NCBI GenBank assembly: GCA_900074725.1
Contig: LT598454.1
Span: 564,854-628,853, forward strand
Origin: Lachancea dasiensis
Taxonomy: Eukaryota > Ascomycota > Saccharomycetes > Saccharomycetales > Saccharomycetaceae
Direction of reading: 5' to 3'
Length of the DNA stretch: 64,000 bases
Each line of letters begins with the position of its first letter. Positions within the stretch are counted from its first letter, which is position 1. Shown piece after piece: positions 19,637 through 30,476 of the stretch. The notes under the pieces are model-generated. The model saw nothing but the letters and a program-made list of their open reading frames with translations. It did not search any database and was not told where the DNA came from. Made by a program: the position numbers and the translations under genes.

Positions 19637-21247
19637 ATGCGTTTTAGCTTTGACGAACTTTACGCAGCTGAGACACCTGAAACAGCATTGGATGAGGATG
19701 AGTATTCATTGATAGGCAGTGGTGATGAAGGTATACCACAGTTGCGCCTACCGCGACGTAAAAATGTGGTCACAACGACTAAAGCTGTGGATGAAGATTT
19801 GCTGGACCCGGATTTAGAGCAATTGTTCGCTAGGTTGGATCTAACGGCCAAACTTCCAGGAGCACGAGTTTTGAAGAGCATTCCATGGAACAAGACGATG
19901 CGTGCTGAAGAGTGCGCCGAAAAGCAGTTTGAGTTGTCTGCACAGGAAAAACCTTCGCGGCGAAGGACTGCTGAGGTTAGTCGCGAGTTTTCCTTATTGC
20001 ACACTACAGTAGCCAACAGCATTATGAACAAGCTTGAGGCCTTGCAGAATGAAAATGGCCATCAAGTGCAACGTGTGAAAGAGGAGAAGCTTCGTCTTCG
20101 TGAGGAAAAGCGGAGGCAGGAAGAGGAACTGAGGCGGCAAGAGGAGGAGCGAAGAAAGCAGGAGGAAGATAAGCGTCGCCAGCTAGAAGAACAAGCTCGC
20201 CGACAGCGCGAGGGGGAAGAAGAAAGACGAATCAAGGCTGAGCAAGAAGAGAAGAAAGCACGGGAAGAGCGTGAGCGTCTCGAACAGGAAAAGAAGAAGC
20301 AGGAGGCTCTGGAAGCCGCACGTAGAGCTCAAGAAGAGGCAGCCAAGGGAAATGGAATCACGAACCATCATCAGATCGAACGTTCTTTTAACCACTACAA
20401 GCACAAGATCAAGCATATTAAAACTGACGTAGTCGAGGCGGTGAAAAGGGACTCGAATCTTAAAGCGATACTTTCCAAACACAAACGCCGGATAAACCCC
20501 AAATTCGGCCAGCTCACAAATAGCGAACAACATTTAGGATCGATTGTCGCAGAGCTGACTTCTCTGGTGGATCAAGCGAAGCCCAACGCTCTCGGATACC
20601 AATGGATTTTGAATTTCCTGGCAAAAGCTCTCGTATCGCAGGCCGAGACCGAGGTTCGGGTAAAACCTGAAAGTGCACTGCCACTAGCAAAGCTGGCATT
20701 ACATCTGTTAACACGCTACGACGAGCTGTTAGAACTGCTGATGGCCCGGTTCGTTAAAAAATGCCCTTTTGTGATCGGATACACCTGCAAAATCGATTCG
20801 GAAGAGGGACGGTACAAGATGGGGTGGAAACGTGGTCAGGACAATACCTGGGAAGATGAAACGTCTTATGACGAGCGTATGGGGGGGATTGCAACGTTGT
20901 ATGCCACCATAACCCGACTTCCATTACCCCAAGAATTCATAACGTCTCACAAGCATCCTCTGCCCCTGAGCAATTCCTGGAAGCTGCTGGCTCGACTCGC
21001 CAACTCGCCCACAGACCTGTTAACCAACACTCATTTTGTAGTTTTAGGATCTTGGTGGGATGCTGCAGCTGCTCAGTTGCTACAAGCATATGGCAGACAA
21101 GCCCACAAGTTGCTGGTTTTACTATCCCAAAATTTAACCCAATCTGTCGCAGAACGAAAGTACGTAGGTGCTGCCAGATTGAGGATTCTTTTCGAAGAGT
21201 ACGAGACATCGGGAACCATCAAAAGTTTCCCAGAGATGACCGCTTAG
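19637..21247 (+). CDS. GLE1: mRNA export factor Gle1
   Basis: Gle1 sits on the cytoplasmic face of the nuclear pore and, with inositol hexakisphosphate, activates the DEAD-box ATPase Dbp5 to release exported mRNPs. The 536-residue product (S. cerevisiae 538) has an acidic N-terminus. A long charged coiled coil follows at about 140-235 (repeats of EEKRRQEEELRRQEEERRKQ type). The C-terminal HEAT-like domain runs from about 245, with KRDSNLKAILSKHKRRINPK, FIIGYTCK-like FVIGYTCKIDSEEGRYKMGW (about 379-398) and WWDAAAAQLLQAYGRQAHK near 472. The basic residues that bind IP6 lie in this domain. It corresponds to YDL207W and is the only YDL-series gene between MRPL7 and FMN1, part of the interleaved order. 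Confidence 0.95.
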   Translation: MRFSFDELYAAETPETALDEDEYSLIGSGDEGIPQLRLPRRKNVVTTTKAVDEDLLDPDLEQLFARLDLTAKLPGARVLKSIPWNKTMRAEECAEKQFELSAQEKPSRRRTAEVSREFSLLHTTVANSIMNKLEALQNENGHQVQRVKEEKLRLREEKRRQEEELRRQEEERRKQEEDKRRQLEEQARRQREGEEERRIKAEQEEKKAREERERLEQEKKKQEALEAARRAQEEAAKGNGITNHHQIERSFNHYKHKIKHIKTDVVEAVKRDSNLKAILSKHKRRINPKFGQLTNSEQHLGSIVAELTSLVDQAKPNALGYQWILNFLAKALVSQAETEVRVKPESALPLAKLALHLLTRYDELLELLMARFVKKCPFVIGYTCKIDSEEGRYKMGWKRGQDNTWEDETSYDERMGGIATLYATITRLPLPQEFITSHKHPLPLSNSWKLLARLANSPTDLLTNTHFVVLGSWWDAAAAQLLQAYGRQAHKLLVLLSQNLTQSVAERKYVGAARLRILFEEYETSGTIKSFPEMTA

Positions 21248-21431
21248 AACCGCATAGATAAATATATACAAAAGCTACGACAAGCACAACGAGCTACACT
21301 TTACTTACGTCAGGCTTGTATATACCTTCTGATCTCCCAAAGATTACCGTCGTCATTGTTAGTTATCATTGTCTATTTAAACTGAAATTAAGTACAATGA
21401 CCGATCGTCACTGCAAAACAAGACTAGAGTT

Positions 21432-21986
21432 ATGGCAAGACCGGCTGATGTGCCAATTCCCGACTCTCCAGAGTCCCCATATCCAATCAAGACTGGTGTA
21501 TGCGAGATAGTGTGTGGTTTCGGCCGTGGCTCCGCCGAGCTTGGAATTCCTACTGCGAATGTGCCATTTGAAGAGCTGCCCGAGAGCGTAGGTGGGCTCC
21601 CTCTAGGTGTCTTCTTTGGTTTTGCTCGACTCCAGAAGTCAGCGCCTAAGGAAGCTAGAAACATGCAGAGACAAGACGGTACGAGGGTGCACTTCAACTA
21701 CGGCCAAAGATTGACTGATAATGACTTGCGGGTTTTGCCAGTGGTGCTGTCGATGGGCCTAAACCCGTTCTACCACAACAAAGCCAAGACTGTTGAAATA
21801 CATGTAATGCACAAATTTGACCACGACTTCTACGGAGCCCAGATTACTTTCACCATATTGGGCTACATAAGGCCCGAGTTGGATTACACTACAAAAGAGG
21901 CCCTTATCGAAGACATCCAAACCGATATTCAAATAGCCGAAAAAGCACTATCCTCACCCGAATATGCCAAGTACCAGAATCTATAA
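21432..21986 (+). CDS. FMN1: Riboflavin kinase (Fmn1)
   Basis: Fmn1 phosphorylates riboflavin to FMN using ATP and supplies all flavoenzymes. The 184-residue product carries the family core: YPIKTGVCEIVCGFGRGSAE then LGIPTANVPFEELP (about 15-50, the flavin/ATP glycine-rich and PTAN motifs). Then comes MGLNPFYHNKAKTVEIHVMH with the catalytic glutamate region near residues 110-130, and FDHDFYGAQITFTILGYIRPE. It is shorter than the S. cerevisiae enzyme (218), mainly at the N-terminus; in S. cerevisiae that extension is thought to help membrane association. ATG 21432 is the first in frame before the core. Confidence 0.94.
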   Translation: MARPADVPIPDSPESPYPIKTGVCEIVCGFGRGSAELGIPTANVPFEELPESVGGLPLGVFFGFARLQKSAPKEARNMQRQDGTRVHFNYGQRLTDNDLRVLPVVLSMGLNPFYHNKAKTVEIHVMHKFDHDFYGAQITFTILGYIRPELDYTTKEALIEDIQTDIQIAEKALSSPEYAKYQNL

Positions 21987-22057
21987 ACTAAGTACTAAAT
22001 CTATGTTTTTTTATATGCTTTATACTTCGTCATGTTGGTGGTGCCCTTTTGATATAA

Positions 22058-22067
22058 GCGATGAGCT
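22058..22067 (+). promoter_or_regulatory. PAC element at the start of the YDL206W homologue
   Basis: GCGATGAGCT is a perfect PAC motif ending 13 bp before the first in-frame ATG (22080). This is too close for a normal promoter element with that start. It would fit better if translation begins at the next ATG, 22116. Confidence 0.4.
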
Positions 22068-22079
22068 TGCGATAAGTTA

Positions 22080-24149
22080 ATGAAAAGTTGCACTGCCATA
22101 AGAACACCAAGAACAATGGGCCTCTGGTTAAGAAGAGGCGCCATTCTTGGTTTCTATTTGATCCAGAGTGTTTCTTTGGCCACAGGGCTATATTATGGGA
22201 AAATTTGGCCTGTGTCAGTAGCGCCATTGGTGCTTGGTTATAGCTTTACGACCCTGGGCATTATCACCTCCGATTTCCTGACACCCAGTTTATCCATCAT
22301 ATCCCAGGAAATCCTACATATCTCAGAGCGGGTTGCTGGAATTACATTGCTGGCGTTGGGCAACTCTGTCCCCGACATCACAAGTACGTACCAGTCGCTG
22401 AGCTCTGGAGCCACGTCTCTGGCGCTGGGAGAATTGGTGGGAGCGGTTGTTTTCTTGCTGACTGTAGTTGTGGGAATCATGCCGCTGGTGCGTCCCATAG
22501 ATTTGGGACATCTTGATCAAGACCAAGACTTCGACTCCCAAAAGTCGTGCGAAGTACGACGGGCCCTCGTTTACAGCAGACGGAGATTTCTCAAGGATTT
22601 GGTTATGTTTGCGATAATGATAGGTCTCGCGCTGTTCTTCATGCTGGATGGGCGACTAATGTTTTGGGAATGCTTTTTGATGGTGGCTGTATATGTGGGC
22701 TACGTGCTATATCTAGTGCAGCAGGAGCGCGACGACGTTGCAATCTCCTCTACAAGTGACGAAGAAGGGGAAGAAGAGGAAGATGTTTCTTCATCATTAG
22801 CTCTACCAGAAGTTGACATTGAGAGGCTGTCGTCTCGAGACCAATCCCTTTTTCTCCAGGAACTGGAATTGCATAAAATGAACCTCCGTGCTAAAATCAA
22901 ACGGCACCTGAGATCACAATATTCTGGCTGCATGAAAATGTCATTGAATGGTATTTTGAATGTATGGGACAACAAAAGCGTTTTTGAGATCGATCCGCCC
23001 GCATTGACTCTCACAAGAAGCTTATCCCACCAGGAATTGCGGCCAAAAATCTCCCTTACGCCATTCTCACCAGAGGAATCCGCATCTGCATACCATGAGA
23101 ACCTAGACTCACGCGATCTCATTCAACCCGCAATTGGCCAGACTTTCCTCAAGCCTCAACTACGCCCTAATTCGAGGTCTATCAGCGCTGATTATCTACT
23201 TTACTTGGATAATCGCATTGAAAGCTCCAACAACTCTGTGTTGGATAGTTCCTGTTGTCAAGACTCGGACTCAGAGACCAGCGAACTAATTCAGTCTTCA
23301 CAACAGGGCCCATCGACTATGTCGCTCGATAAACCCATAATTCAGTCGGTAATGCATCGCTGCTGGAATGAAGAGGACATTCAAATAAATTTCGTTGAAT
23401 TTCTGACTGTGCTCCTGGTCTCTCCTGTGATGTTCGCATTGAAGTTACTCATCCCCATGAGTGGTCACTGTAATGATAGAAGTGCAAGGCCCTTTGGACA
23501 AGAATACGTCCGAGTCTTCCTGATACCACTTGAGCTTGACTTTCTCATCACAAATAGATTACATGCAACGCCTATTTTGGCTTCGGCAATCCTTACCGTA
23601 ACATTATGGCTGCTCAATCGCAAAGGGTGGCACAACGTTGCAGTACGATCTCTTTCTGTTTTGACTTTCATTACTTCTCTTGCCACAATCTCCTTTGTGG
23701 TCGGGAATGTGGTTGAGACTCTACAAAGGTGTGCAGTTTTACTAAACATCTCAGAGGCCATGCTTGGACTAACCGTATTTGCATGGGGAAATTCTGTTGG
23801 TGACCTGGCGACAACGGTCACATTCACCAAGATGGGGGTTTTAGACATTGCGCTGGGCGCATGCTTTGGGGGTCCCTTGTTGATCTTTTTGTTTGGAATA
23901 GGCTTCGATGGCATGTTGGTGATGATGATGTATAGGAAAGATCGCCAAAAGTCAATCTGGGCTCAGTCGATTGACTTCGAAGTCAGCTCTTTGTTAGTGA
24001 TGAGCTGTTTGGGCCTTTTAGCTTCCTTTTCAATATACCTGTTGTTAATACCCTTGAATAACTGGCACATCGACAAGAAGATAGGAGTTGTCTTTCTGTC
24101 CCTTTATGTGGTTGTAACAACAACAAACATCTTTTTGGAAGTCAACTAA
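22080..24149 (+). CDS. Na+/Ca2+ (cation) exchanger family membrane protein, YDL206W homologue
   Basis: The product is 689 residues with about 11 hydrophobic segments in two bundles separated by a long hydrophilic loop (about 215-415). The two inverted alpha repeats of the CaCA superfamily are clear. TLLALGNSVPDITSTYQSL lies near residue 90, with the ion-binding GNSxPD motif. LTVFAWGNSVGDLATTVTF lies near 563, where GNSVGD has the expected acidic residue. This layout matches NCLX/SLC8B1-type cation/Ca2+ exchangers and S. cerevisiae YDL206W, whose cargo is not settled. The start may be 22116 (context AACAATGGG, 677 residues) rather than 22080, in view of the PAC element at 22058. Located 93 bp after FMN1 and convergent with PRP42, 13 bp between stops. 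Confidence 0.9.
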   Translation: MKSCTAIRTPRTMGLWLRRGAILGFYLIQSVSLATGLYYGKIWPVSVAPLVLGYSFTTLGIITSDFLTPSLSIISQEILHISERVAGITLLALGNSVPDITSTYQSLSSGATSLALGELVGAVVFLLTVVVGIMPLVRPIDLGHLDQDQDFDSQKSCEVRRALVYSRRRFLKDLVMFAIMIGLALFFMLDGRLMFWECFLMVAVYVGYVLYLVQQERDDVAISSTSDEEGEEEEDVSSSLALPEVDIERLSSRDQSLFLQELELHKMNLRAKIKRHLRSQYSGCMKMSLNGILNVWDNKSVFEIDPPALTLTRSLSHQELRPKISLTPFSPEESASAYHENLDSRDLIQPAIGQTFLKPQLRPNSRSISADYLLYLDNRIESSNNSVLDSSCCQDSDSETSELIQSSQQGPSTMSLDKPIIQSVMHRCWNEEDIQINFVEFLTVLLVSPVMFALKLLIPMSGHCNDRSARPFGQEYVRVFLIPLELDFLITNRLHATPILASAILTVTLWLLNRKGWHNVAVRSLSVLTFITSLATISFVVGNVVETLQRCAVLLNISEAMLGLTVFAWGNSVGDLATTVTFTKMGVLDIALGACFGGPLLIFLFGIGFDGMLVMMMYRKDRQKSIWAQSIDFEVSSLLVMSCLGLLASFSIYLLLIPLNNWHIDKKIGVVFLSLYVVVTTTNIFLEVN

Positions 24150-24162
24150 TGCTGTCATAACA

Positions 24163-25779
24163 TCACAATTTGAATACTTGAAAACACACATCTAAGTCTT
24201 CCGGCATGTAAGATTCACAGAATGATATTACACCTTCTTTTGCAGCCAGCTTTTGACTGGCGACCAATGGAAATAGTTTTTTGACAATGTATCGCCTTTT
24301 CTCCAAATACGAAGAGTCCTGATCAAACCAGACTCTGTGACAGTATTCATACCAAAACTTAGCGTTGTCTAAATAATATGTCCAATTTTGGTCTATGATA
24401 GGAAGAAACACATTTTCTTCCAAGGAACGTCTGGAAAATCGCTTGTACATTTGGCAAACCATATGCAACAGTTCTTCCTGTCCGCGCTTGTTTTCGCCAT
24501 AGCTGAGGCGTTTCATGAGCACCTTGAAACCGGTCTCGCTATGGCTCAAAGTGCCTGCTGGGAAGTTTTCTGAGATGCATTTTTCCATAAACATAGTGAA
24601 CTGTAAGTAATCAGAAAAAAGCTCGAAGTCGTCTGTCTCTTCAATATTATTGCCGAATACAGCCTGTGCTTGGTTGAAGATCGAGAATAGTTGGTCGTAG
24701 TCTCCAAGTTTTATCAAACATCCACACAGTAATTCTATGATCTTAGTTTTCTTGTGGGAGAGCTGCAAACCTAAGGCCAGCACACTTTTTGCAGATACAA
24801 AGTCTTCAAATTGCTGCATTAGCCACATAGCATATTTGATCCATATCATTTCATAGTGTGCCAAAGGCAGTAGTGCCCTTTGGAAGTTCAGATGAGTTAG
24901 CTTATCAAACCCGTTGTTGATCGAGTATTCTAGGTACCTCCACCATGCTGAGATCTCGCCTTTTTCTATCAAAGTTTCCGCAGAACAGTAGTAATGGGTT
25001 TTAATGTTGCTCTCGAACAGATTATAAATTTCAAGCACCCGATATTGGACCACCATGTAAAGCTCTTTTGTGAATTTTCTGAGATGTGTTTTTCCTTCTT
25101 GTAGTTGGGGCCCTTTTCTACCTCTCCCTCTGATCTTTATTTTCATCTTTCGATCAATGTCCGCCTCAGAAACCATCATCGTTAGCTGACGTACGTCAGT
25201 AGTCTCATCGATGATGTTTAGCCATTGTGCATAAAACTTGCTATAGGAGTAAATCGGCAGTTCCAGGACCTTCCTCAAAACTACCAGATACCGCCTTTTA
25301 TCAACACAACGAAGTCTTAATTGATCCAGATACATCTCCCAGAACTCTCCACTGTAAAAATGCAGCCCTATGCAGGACTCTGCCAGCTCATACTTGCGGA
25401 ACAATTGCTTATGATTGATGACCACTTCGTTGCATAGTTTCAAGTACTCCAACCAAAGTAAAAGAGAACCATTATTGTGTCGCTGCAATGCCGAGACAAA
25501 TGCCATATGCATCTCTTTTATATTCCCTAGTTTGTACTCTAGCAAAGCGTAATCGATGCTGTAGTTTTCTAATAGTGGAAAATAAGTGAACAGAGACTTA
25601 TAAGTGTCTCTTATCAACTCCAACAGGTGAGAATTTATCAACTTCTTCAGAGGACTGGCCCTTTCTAAAAGGTAATTAAGTAATTCTTCCCAATGGCTCA
25701 GAGCCAGAGGAGACTTCGAGACATTCAGAGATAGTTGACCAAATCTATCATCTAGTATTTCATCCAAGGGCTCGTCCAT
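24163..25779 (-). CDS. PRP42: U1 snRNP protein Prp42
   Basis: Prp42 is an essential U1 snRNP protein of HAT (half-a-TPR) repeats that pairs with Prp39 and links U1 to the 5' splice site. The 538-residue product (S. cerevisiae 544) is all helical, with repeated W-x-x-Y/L signatures typical of HAT repeats: SHWEELLNYLLERASPLKK (about 28-46), LLWLEYLKLCNEVV (about 107), FWEMYLDQLRLRCVDKRRY (about 143) and WWRYLEYSINNGFDKLTHLN (about 281). Some hydrophobic stretches end the protein. It is convergent with the YDL206W homologue and corresponds to YDR235W by order. Confidence 0.9.
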   Translation of the reverse strand: MDEPLDEILDDRFGQLSLNVSKSPLALSHWEELLNYLLERASPLKKLINSHLLELIRDTYKSLFTYFPLLENYSIDYALLEYKLGNIKEMHMAFVSALQRHNNGSLLLWLEYLKLCNEVVINHKQLFRKYELAESCIGLHFYSGEFWEMYLDQLRLRCVDKRRYLVVLRKVLELPIYSYSKFYAQWLNIIDETTDVRQLTMMVSEADIDRKMKIKIRGRGRKGPQLQEGKTHLRKFTKELYMVVQYRVLEIYNLFESNIKTHYYCSAETLIEKGEISAWWRYLEYSINNGFDKLTHLNFQRALLPLAHYEMIWIKYAMWLMQQFEDFVSAKSVLALGLQLSHKKTKIIELLCGCLIKLGDYDQLFSIFNQAQAVFGNNIEETDDFELFSDYLQFTMFMEKCISENFPAGTLSHSETGFKVLMKRLSYGENKRGQEELLHMVCQMYKRFSRRSLEENVFLPIIDQNWTYYLDNAKFWYEYCHRVWFDQDSSYLEKRRYIVKKLFPLVASQKLAAKEGVISFCESYMPEDLDVCFQVFKL

Positions 25780-26190
25780 TATATAGGGCCGGCCCGCTAT
25801 TGATGTCTTTCAGTTACCACGGTCGTGGGCTGGCGACTAATTTTGATATAAATTAGCTTCCCATAAAACAAAAGTGTCAGAGCCTCGGCACGTGAAACCA
25901 CGATAGTAGAGTATTGAAACAGCCGGCGCACGACTGTTATCCAATGTATAGACGGCCAGCCGGTGTTTGATCCGCGTGTGTAATTCGTAATTGGCCATTA
26001 TTTACAAGGTCATTATAAACAAATAAATATATGAAAGTTTATCATTTGTGTCGTTCATTGGCAAGACGGCCTTTAAGAATATTGAGCATCGTAACCTGCA
26101 CCGCAAGTGCTTTGCTTAGCCAAACATGGATTAAGATGGGGGGCCCTGCGGGAAAATCATGTGCTCTCTTTTCTGAATATTATTCAACCC
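25780..26190. other. Intergenic: PRP42 promoter and HEM3 3' region
   Basis: No gene or RNA is seen. A CACGTG E-box lies at about 25891-25896, a plausible Cbf1-type site about 110 bp before PRP42. Confidence 0.4.
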
Positions 26191-27183
26191 TTATTGTACA
26201 ATCTTATCCAGGTTAATGAGATCCAGGATAGATTTGGCACCTTTCTTGATCATTCTCTGTGCCAACTGTTGGCCGCAGATGATAGCGTCCTGTCGTTGTT
26301 CTTCTATGACCATTGAGCACTCATCTTCAACGGCGTCGGTGCCATCAACGCTTACTACCACACCCTTCAAAGTTAGGGTCTTAGTACTCTCGTCATAGCG
26401 GGATTCAACGCCAATTGGGACCGAACAGCCACCCTCCAGAGTCCGCATGAGGGACCTCTCAGCAATGCAACAGATAGAAGTCTCCTTGTGGTTGATCTTC
26501 TCCAAAATTTCAGTCACCCATGGGTCCTTAGACCTCATTTCAATTCCTAAAGCACCTTGACCAACAGCATGATACATGACAGATGAGTCCAAGCGTTGAG
26601 TGATTCTATGCTCCAATTTGGTCCTCAACAAGCCAGCAGTGGCCAAGACAATGCAAGCAAATGGAGTTACAGGGTCGTCGAGCTTACTCAGCCTGGTTTC
26701 AATGTTTCCTCTGACACTCTCATACACAAGTTTCGGATACTTGCGCCTCAGCTGAGCAGATCTTCTGATTGACGAGGTACCCACCACGCTACCGTCGGGA
26801 AGGTCATCCAGAGTTTTGTATGTGCTTCCCTTGGCCATTATAAGGCAATCGCTGGGGTCAACGCGCTTCGTGACTCCACCAAGCTCAAACCCCTCAGGAA
26901 GAGAGGTGGGCATGTCCTTTAGCGAATGTACGATAAGATCAATTCTCTTTTCTTTGTCTTTCTCATAAAGCAGGTCTTCCAGTTCTTTAGTCCAAACTGC
27001 TTTCCCGCCAAAAGAGTAGAGCGGTTTCGACTGAACCTGATCCCCCAAAGTCTTCAAGGCACGCACTGTACAGCTATAATGTGGGAAAGCATCTTCAATC
27101 ATATCTTTTACCTCGTGAGACTGAACCACGGCCAATTTGGACTTTCTGCCGCCTATCCTTACGATGTGGTGCTGATCTTGCAT
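26191..27183 (-). CDS. HEM3: Porphobilinogen deaminase (hydroxymethylbilane synthase)
   Basis: Hem3 condenses four porphobilinogens into hydroxymethylbilane, the third step of haem synthesis, in the cytosol. The 330-residue product (S. cerevisiae 327) has [18 protein letters not shown] at the start (ARTSPLA-like binding loop). It continues with [20 protein letters not shown] (about 84-103), [14 protein letters not shown] (about 140) and GNIETRL. The dipyrromethane-cofactor cysteine is present in [13 protein letters not shown] near residue 252. HEM1, the first enzyme of the pathway, lies 7 kb away in this window, but they are separate transcription units. Confidence 0.96.
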   Translation of the reverse strand: MQDQHHIVRIGGRKSKLAVVQSHEVKDMIEDAFPHYSCTVRALKTLGDQVQSKPLYSFGGKAVWTKELEDLLYEKDKEKRIDLIVHSLKDMPTSLPEGFELGGVTKRVDPSDCLIMAKGSTYKTLDDLPDGSVVGTSSIRRSAQLRRKYPKLVYESVRGNIETRLSKLDDPVTPFACIVLATAGLLRTKLEHRITQRLDSSVMYHAVGQGALGIEMRSKDPWVTEILEKINHKETSICCIAERSLMRTLEGGCSVPIGVESRYDESTKTLTLKGVVVSVDGTDAVEDECSMVIEEQRQDAIICGQQLAQRMIKKGAKSILDLINLDKIVQ

Positions 27184-28415
27184 TGTGTCAGTTTCTAAGA
27201 GACCCGATATGCTATGGTTCGGCCAAAACGCTTCTCAGCCTATTGATTTCGATGCCCGCTATCCTCAAAGCGATGTCAACAACCAGAAATATCGGCGGTA
27301 TTAAACAAGAGTCCAACCAAAAAGAGGTTTTATCGTCCACAAAATGAGCAGGTAAGACCAAGAAAACTTCTTTGCAAAATTTCGAAATAAGCTCTTGAAT
27401 CTTGGCTTCTTCGATAAAACTAGATCTCTTGCCGAGGTAGCACACAAGAATCCGCTGGGTAGAGTGCTTCTGGGACCTCAATTCGCTAGCGTTTGTAGAA
27501 ATTTTTGTTTGTAGTTTGAAAATTTTTTTCGAAGTTATAGCTTAACCGGCTGAAGAAGAGAGATGAGATATCAGAATACTGCCCAGACGCCGAAAAAAGG
27601 GCTCCGGGGGTCTGAAGTCCACCTGTCTTGGGAGAGACAAATTTAAGCATATTTCAAGCGTAAAACGAGATCGAAAGTAGAGGAAGGTGACTTTTTAGGC
27701 ACTTTTTTTTCGGGTTCTTCTTCTTAATGAGCTGATGGAGCGGGCCAGACTTGCTGATTGCCGGTGTCAATTACTTAATCTCCTCCTCATCGACGGTCTA
27801 AATCGGACTTTATCCGCCAGTCTTCGGCTTGGATCTTTGCCTCTTATTTTTTTTTTTGGGCACAGAGCTAGAGGTTAGAACCACCAGCCACGTCTTTCAA
27901 ACGTTTTTGATACCTGTAAGGTCATCTTCACGGCTCAAGCCCACCCGTTGTATCCAAAAACATCAAAAAGTGAGCCGATCGTCCCAACAGCCACTCTAAA
28001 AGCTCTGCCGAACACAGCGGCTTACTGCTCATGCTCATTATACTCTGATCTTGCTAACGTTACCAAGTAACCTGGTAGCTGTTGTTTTTGGGGGAGAAGC
28101 TCTGCATCCTCTGTGATCCATGGCTGTAAAACCAGTTTTAAGTCTGAAGAACGGTTGATAACTCTGTAGTTTCGCTCTGCCCCATCATAAGGTTCCAGGC
28201 TCCTCGTGCTGAATCAATTGGTAATCAATTGGTGCTTCTCGAAAGTGGCATCCTTTCGAAATAGTTCTAGCCGCCGAGGTGTGTCGGTTACTTAACAGGC
28301 AGCTCCGTGCTCTCATTTTGAACGATCATTAAACTTCTATCACCAAACTACAATAAATACATCAATGCTTCGCTGTGGTCCACACTTGTCTAAACTAGAC
28401 GTTTCACGTCTTAAT
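27184..28415. other. Intergenic: HEM3 upstream and LYS4 downstream region
   Basis: A long (1.2 kb) gap with several T- and A-runs (around 27705 and 27848). I looked for snoRNA box C/D or H/ACA elements, Sm sites and tRNA boxes and could not support any. An open frame of about 89 codons at 27212-27481 on the minus strand starts with TTG and is not recognised. A 9-bp direct repeat CAATTGGTAAT-CAATTGGT lies near 28215. Confidence 0.4.
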
Positions 28416-30476
28416 CTACAGCTGAGATTTAACCCAGCCTTCTAGGCCGCCCTTCACAATAATTTCTTGCAGGTTTTTGCCCAGTTCGCCGACTTTTTGT
28501 TCAAAAACAACGGGCCCATCGACTGACTTTTCGGTCACCGTAACTCTACTGTTGGGCAAATCCCATTTCAAAAACCAGCCGGTTCTTCTAGTTAGCTCTT
28601 TGGGGGCATCTTGGTACTTATTGCGCAACATTTCGATTAGAGTTGGGATCTCTAGCGTCAAAAGAGCATTGTTGATAGAGTTTCTGGAGAAAATGTTACC
28701 AAAAGACCCTGATACTACAAGATCGATACCCTTTGCCAGCAAAGCAGTAGCAGCCTGTTCCCTGGAGGAGCCAGTACCAAAGTTGAATCCGCTGATAACG
28801 ATGTCACCGGCTTTGACCTTGGTGCGGAACTCGGCATCATAGTTTTCCATGCAGACTTCAGCCATCTTTTCACGTGGAACATCGTCTTGGTAAGTATACT
28901 TCCCAGGGTATATACCATCGGTGTTGATATTGTCAGCGTCACAGAGAATCAATTCACCAGTAATTTGCGATGGAAACCCTTCTAGCATCTCCACAGCGCC
29001 AGTTTGGGCAGCGACAGCTTCTGCATCCCCTTGAGGTAGATCTTCGACAGTAGCTTGAACGCCATTGAAGACTGGATCCTGTTGCTTCAGGATTTCGGCA
29101 GGAGATGCGATCTTACCAAGAACGGCAGAAGCAGTCACGACAGCAGGAGAGGCTAGATAAGCAAGGGCATCTTTCGACCCCATTCTGCCCTTGAAGTTAC
29201 GGTTAGTGGCGCTGATACCGACCTCTCCGGGTTCCAGTAAACCGGTACCCAAGCCAATGCAAGGGCCACATCCTGCTGGCAAAGTCTTACAACCAGCGCG
29301 CAAAAGCTTTTCCCAAGCACCAGAAGCTTTAGCATCGTTTTCCACCTCGGACGAAGCGGCTGCGACGTAAAATTCAACACCCGGCGCTACTTTGTTAATT
29401 TGATTAATATCGCCGGTTGGACATACCACATGGGCTGCGGCCTCCAAATCACTCAGCCGAGAGTTTGTGCAGGAAACCAAGTAGGCTTTGTTAACTTTGA
29501 TATCCTGTTGAGACAAGTCTTGCACGGTGGCAGACGCCTTAACACTGTTAGGGCCAGAGACATAGTGGGTTAGAGTGCTCAAGTCGATAACTAGCTTTTT
29601 AGCATAAATGGCGTCGGCGTCGGCTTTGAGGCTCTTGGATTTCTCCGCCAGTTGGTCGAGAGTCTGGTGGTTAATTCTTGGGTGATCGGCACCAACTTTC
29701 TGCAGCCTTGCTCTATACCAGTTCATCAAAGTTTCATCAACCGGGAACAGGCCAGATAGAGCACCCCATTCGGTGGTCATGTTGGCAATCGTGAGCCTGT
29801 AGTCCACCGGTATCTTTTCCAAGGACTCGCCCGTAAATTCTATGGCGTGGTTCAGCACCTGGTCCTTATTGAAAACACCGCAGAGCGCAACGATAATATC
29901 TTTTCCGGAGATTCCATGAGGCAATTCACCTTTGAGCTCAACCTGTGCGACAGGTGGGATCTGCCACCATGTCTGGCCCGTGGCCCAAATCGCTGCAGCG
30001 TCTGTACGAACCACGGGTGTACCTAAAGACCCTATACCACCGTAGGTATTTGAATGCGAGTCCGAAGCGACCGTGAGGTTCAGAGGAAACGCGTAGCCCT
30101 CCTCAATCATGATCTGGTGGCCAATCCCACGTCCTGCTGGGTAAAAGTCAACTCCTTGCTTCTTGGCGAAATTCTCGATGTTCTTATACTTGGTCAGATT
30201 CTTGTCGCTAGTATTTTGCACGTCATGATCCAGGGTATTGACGATCTGTTTGCAGTCTTTGACCTTAGAAGCACCGAGACCCATGAATTTGAGAGCCACG
30301 GGCCAGGAATTGTCGTGGGACATACAGTGAGCTGGCTGAATCGAAACATAGTCTCCAGAGGTAACTCTCTTTCCTTGAGGAAGCCCAACAGCATAAGTTT
30401 GAACGATCTTTTCGGTCAAATTCTGGCCTCTCAAGGCGTATCTTGTAGTTGAAAACTGACGAGCGAACCTCAGCAT
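28416..30476 (-). CDS. LYS4: Mitochondrial homoaconitase
   Basis: Lys4 interconverts homocitrate-derived cis-homoaconitate and homoisocitrate in the alpha-aminoadipate route to lysine, in mitochondria. The 686-residue product (S. cerevisiae 693) begins [17 protein letters not shown], a mitochondrial presequence. The 4Fe-4S ligands are in [12 protein letters not shown] near residue 335 and [11 protein letters not shown] near 402. The swivel domain carries [20 protein letters not shown] and [18 protein letters not shown] near 590-615. [15 protein letters not shown] near 53 and [16 protein letters not shown] near 141 are homoaconitase-like rather than aconitase. In S. cerevisiae the gene is activated by Lys14; I did not find a clean Lys14 site upstream. 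Confidence 0.95.
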   Translation of the reverse strand: MLRFARQFSTTRYALRGQNLTEKIVQTYAVGLPQGKRVTSGDYVSIQPAHCMSHDNSWPVALKFMGLGASKVKDCKQIVNTLDHDVQNTSDKNLTKYKNIENFAKKQGVDFYPAGRGIGHQIMIEEGYAFPLNLTVASDSHSNTYGGIGSLGTPVVRTDAAAIWATGQTWWQIPPVAQVELKGELPHGISGKDIIVALCGVFNKDQVLNHAIEFTGESLEKIPVDYRLTIANMTTEWGALSGLFPVDETLMNWYRARLQKVGADHPRINHQTLDQLAEKSKSLKADADAIYAKKLVIDLSTLTHYVSGPNSVKASATVQDLSQQDIKVNKAYLVSCTNSRLSDLEAAAHVVCPTGDINQINKVAPGVEFYVAAASSEVENDAKASGAWEKLLRAGCKTLPAGCGPCIGLGTGLLEPGEVGISATNRNFKGRMGSKDALAYLASPAVVTASAVLGKIASPAEILKQQDPVFNGVQATVEDLPQGDAEAVAAQTGAVEMLEGFPSQITGELILCDADNINTDGIYPGKYTYQDDVPREKMAEVCMENYDAEFRTKVKAGDIVISGFNFGTGSSREQAATALLAKGIDLVVSGSFGNIFSRNSINNALLTLEIPTLIEMLRNKYQDAPKELTRRTGWFLKWDLPNSRVTVTEKSVDGPVVFEQKVGELGKNLQEIIVKGGLEGWVKSQL

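Noticed and set aside
27212-27481. 89-codon minus-strand frame upstream of HEM3
   Set aside because: Starts with TTG, overlaps the HEM3 promoter and is not recognised.
27600-28400. Possible snoRNA or other stable RNA in the HEM3-LYS4 gap
   Set aside because: No paired C/D boxes, H/ACA signature or Sm site could be found by eye; only T-runs.
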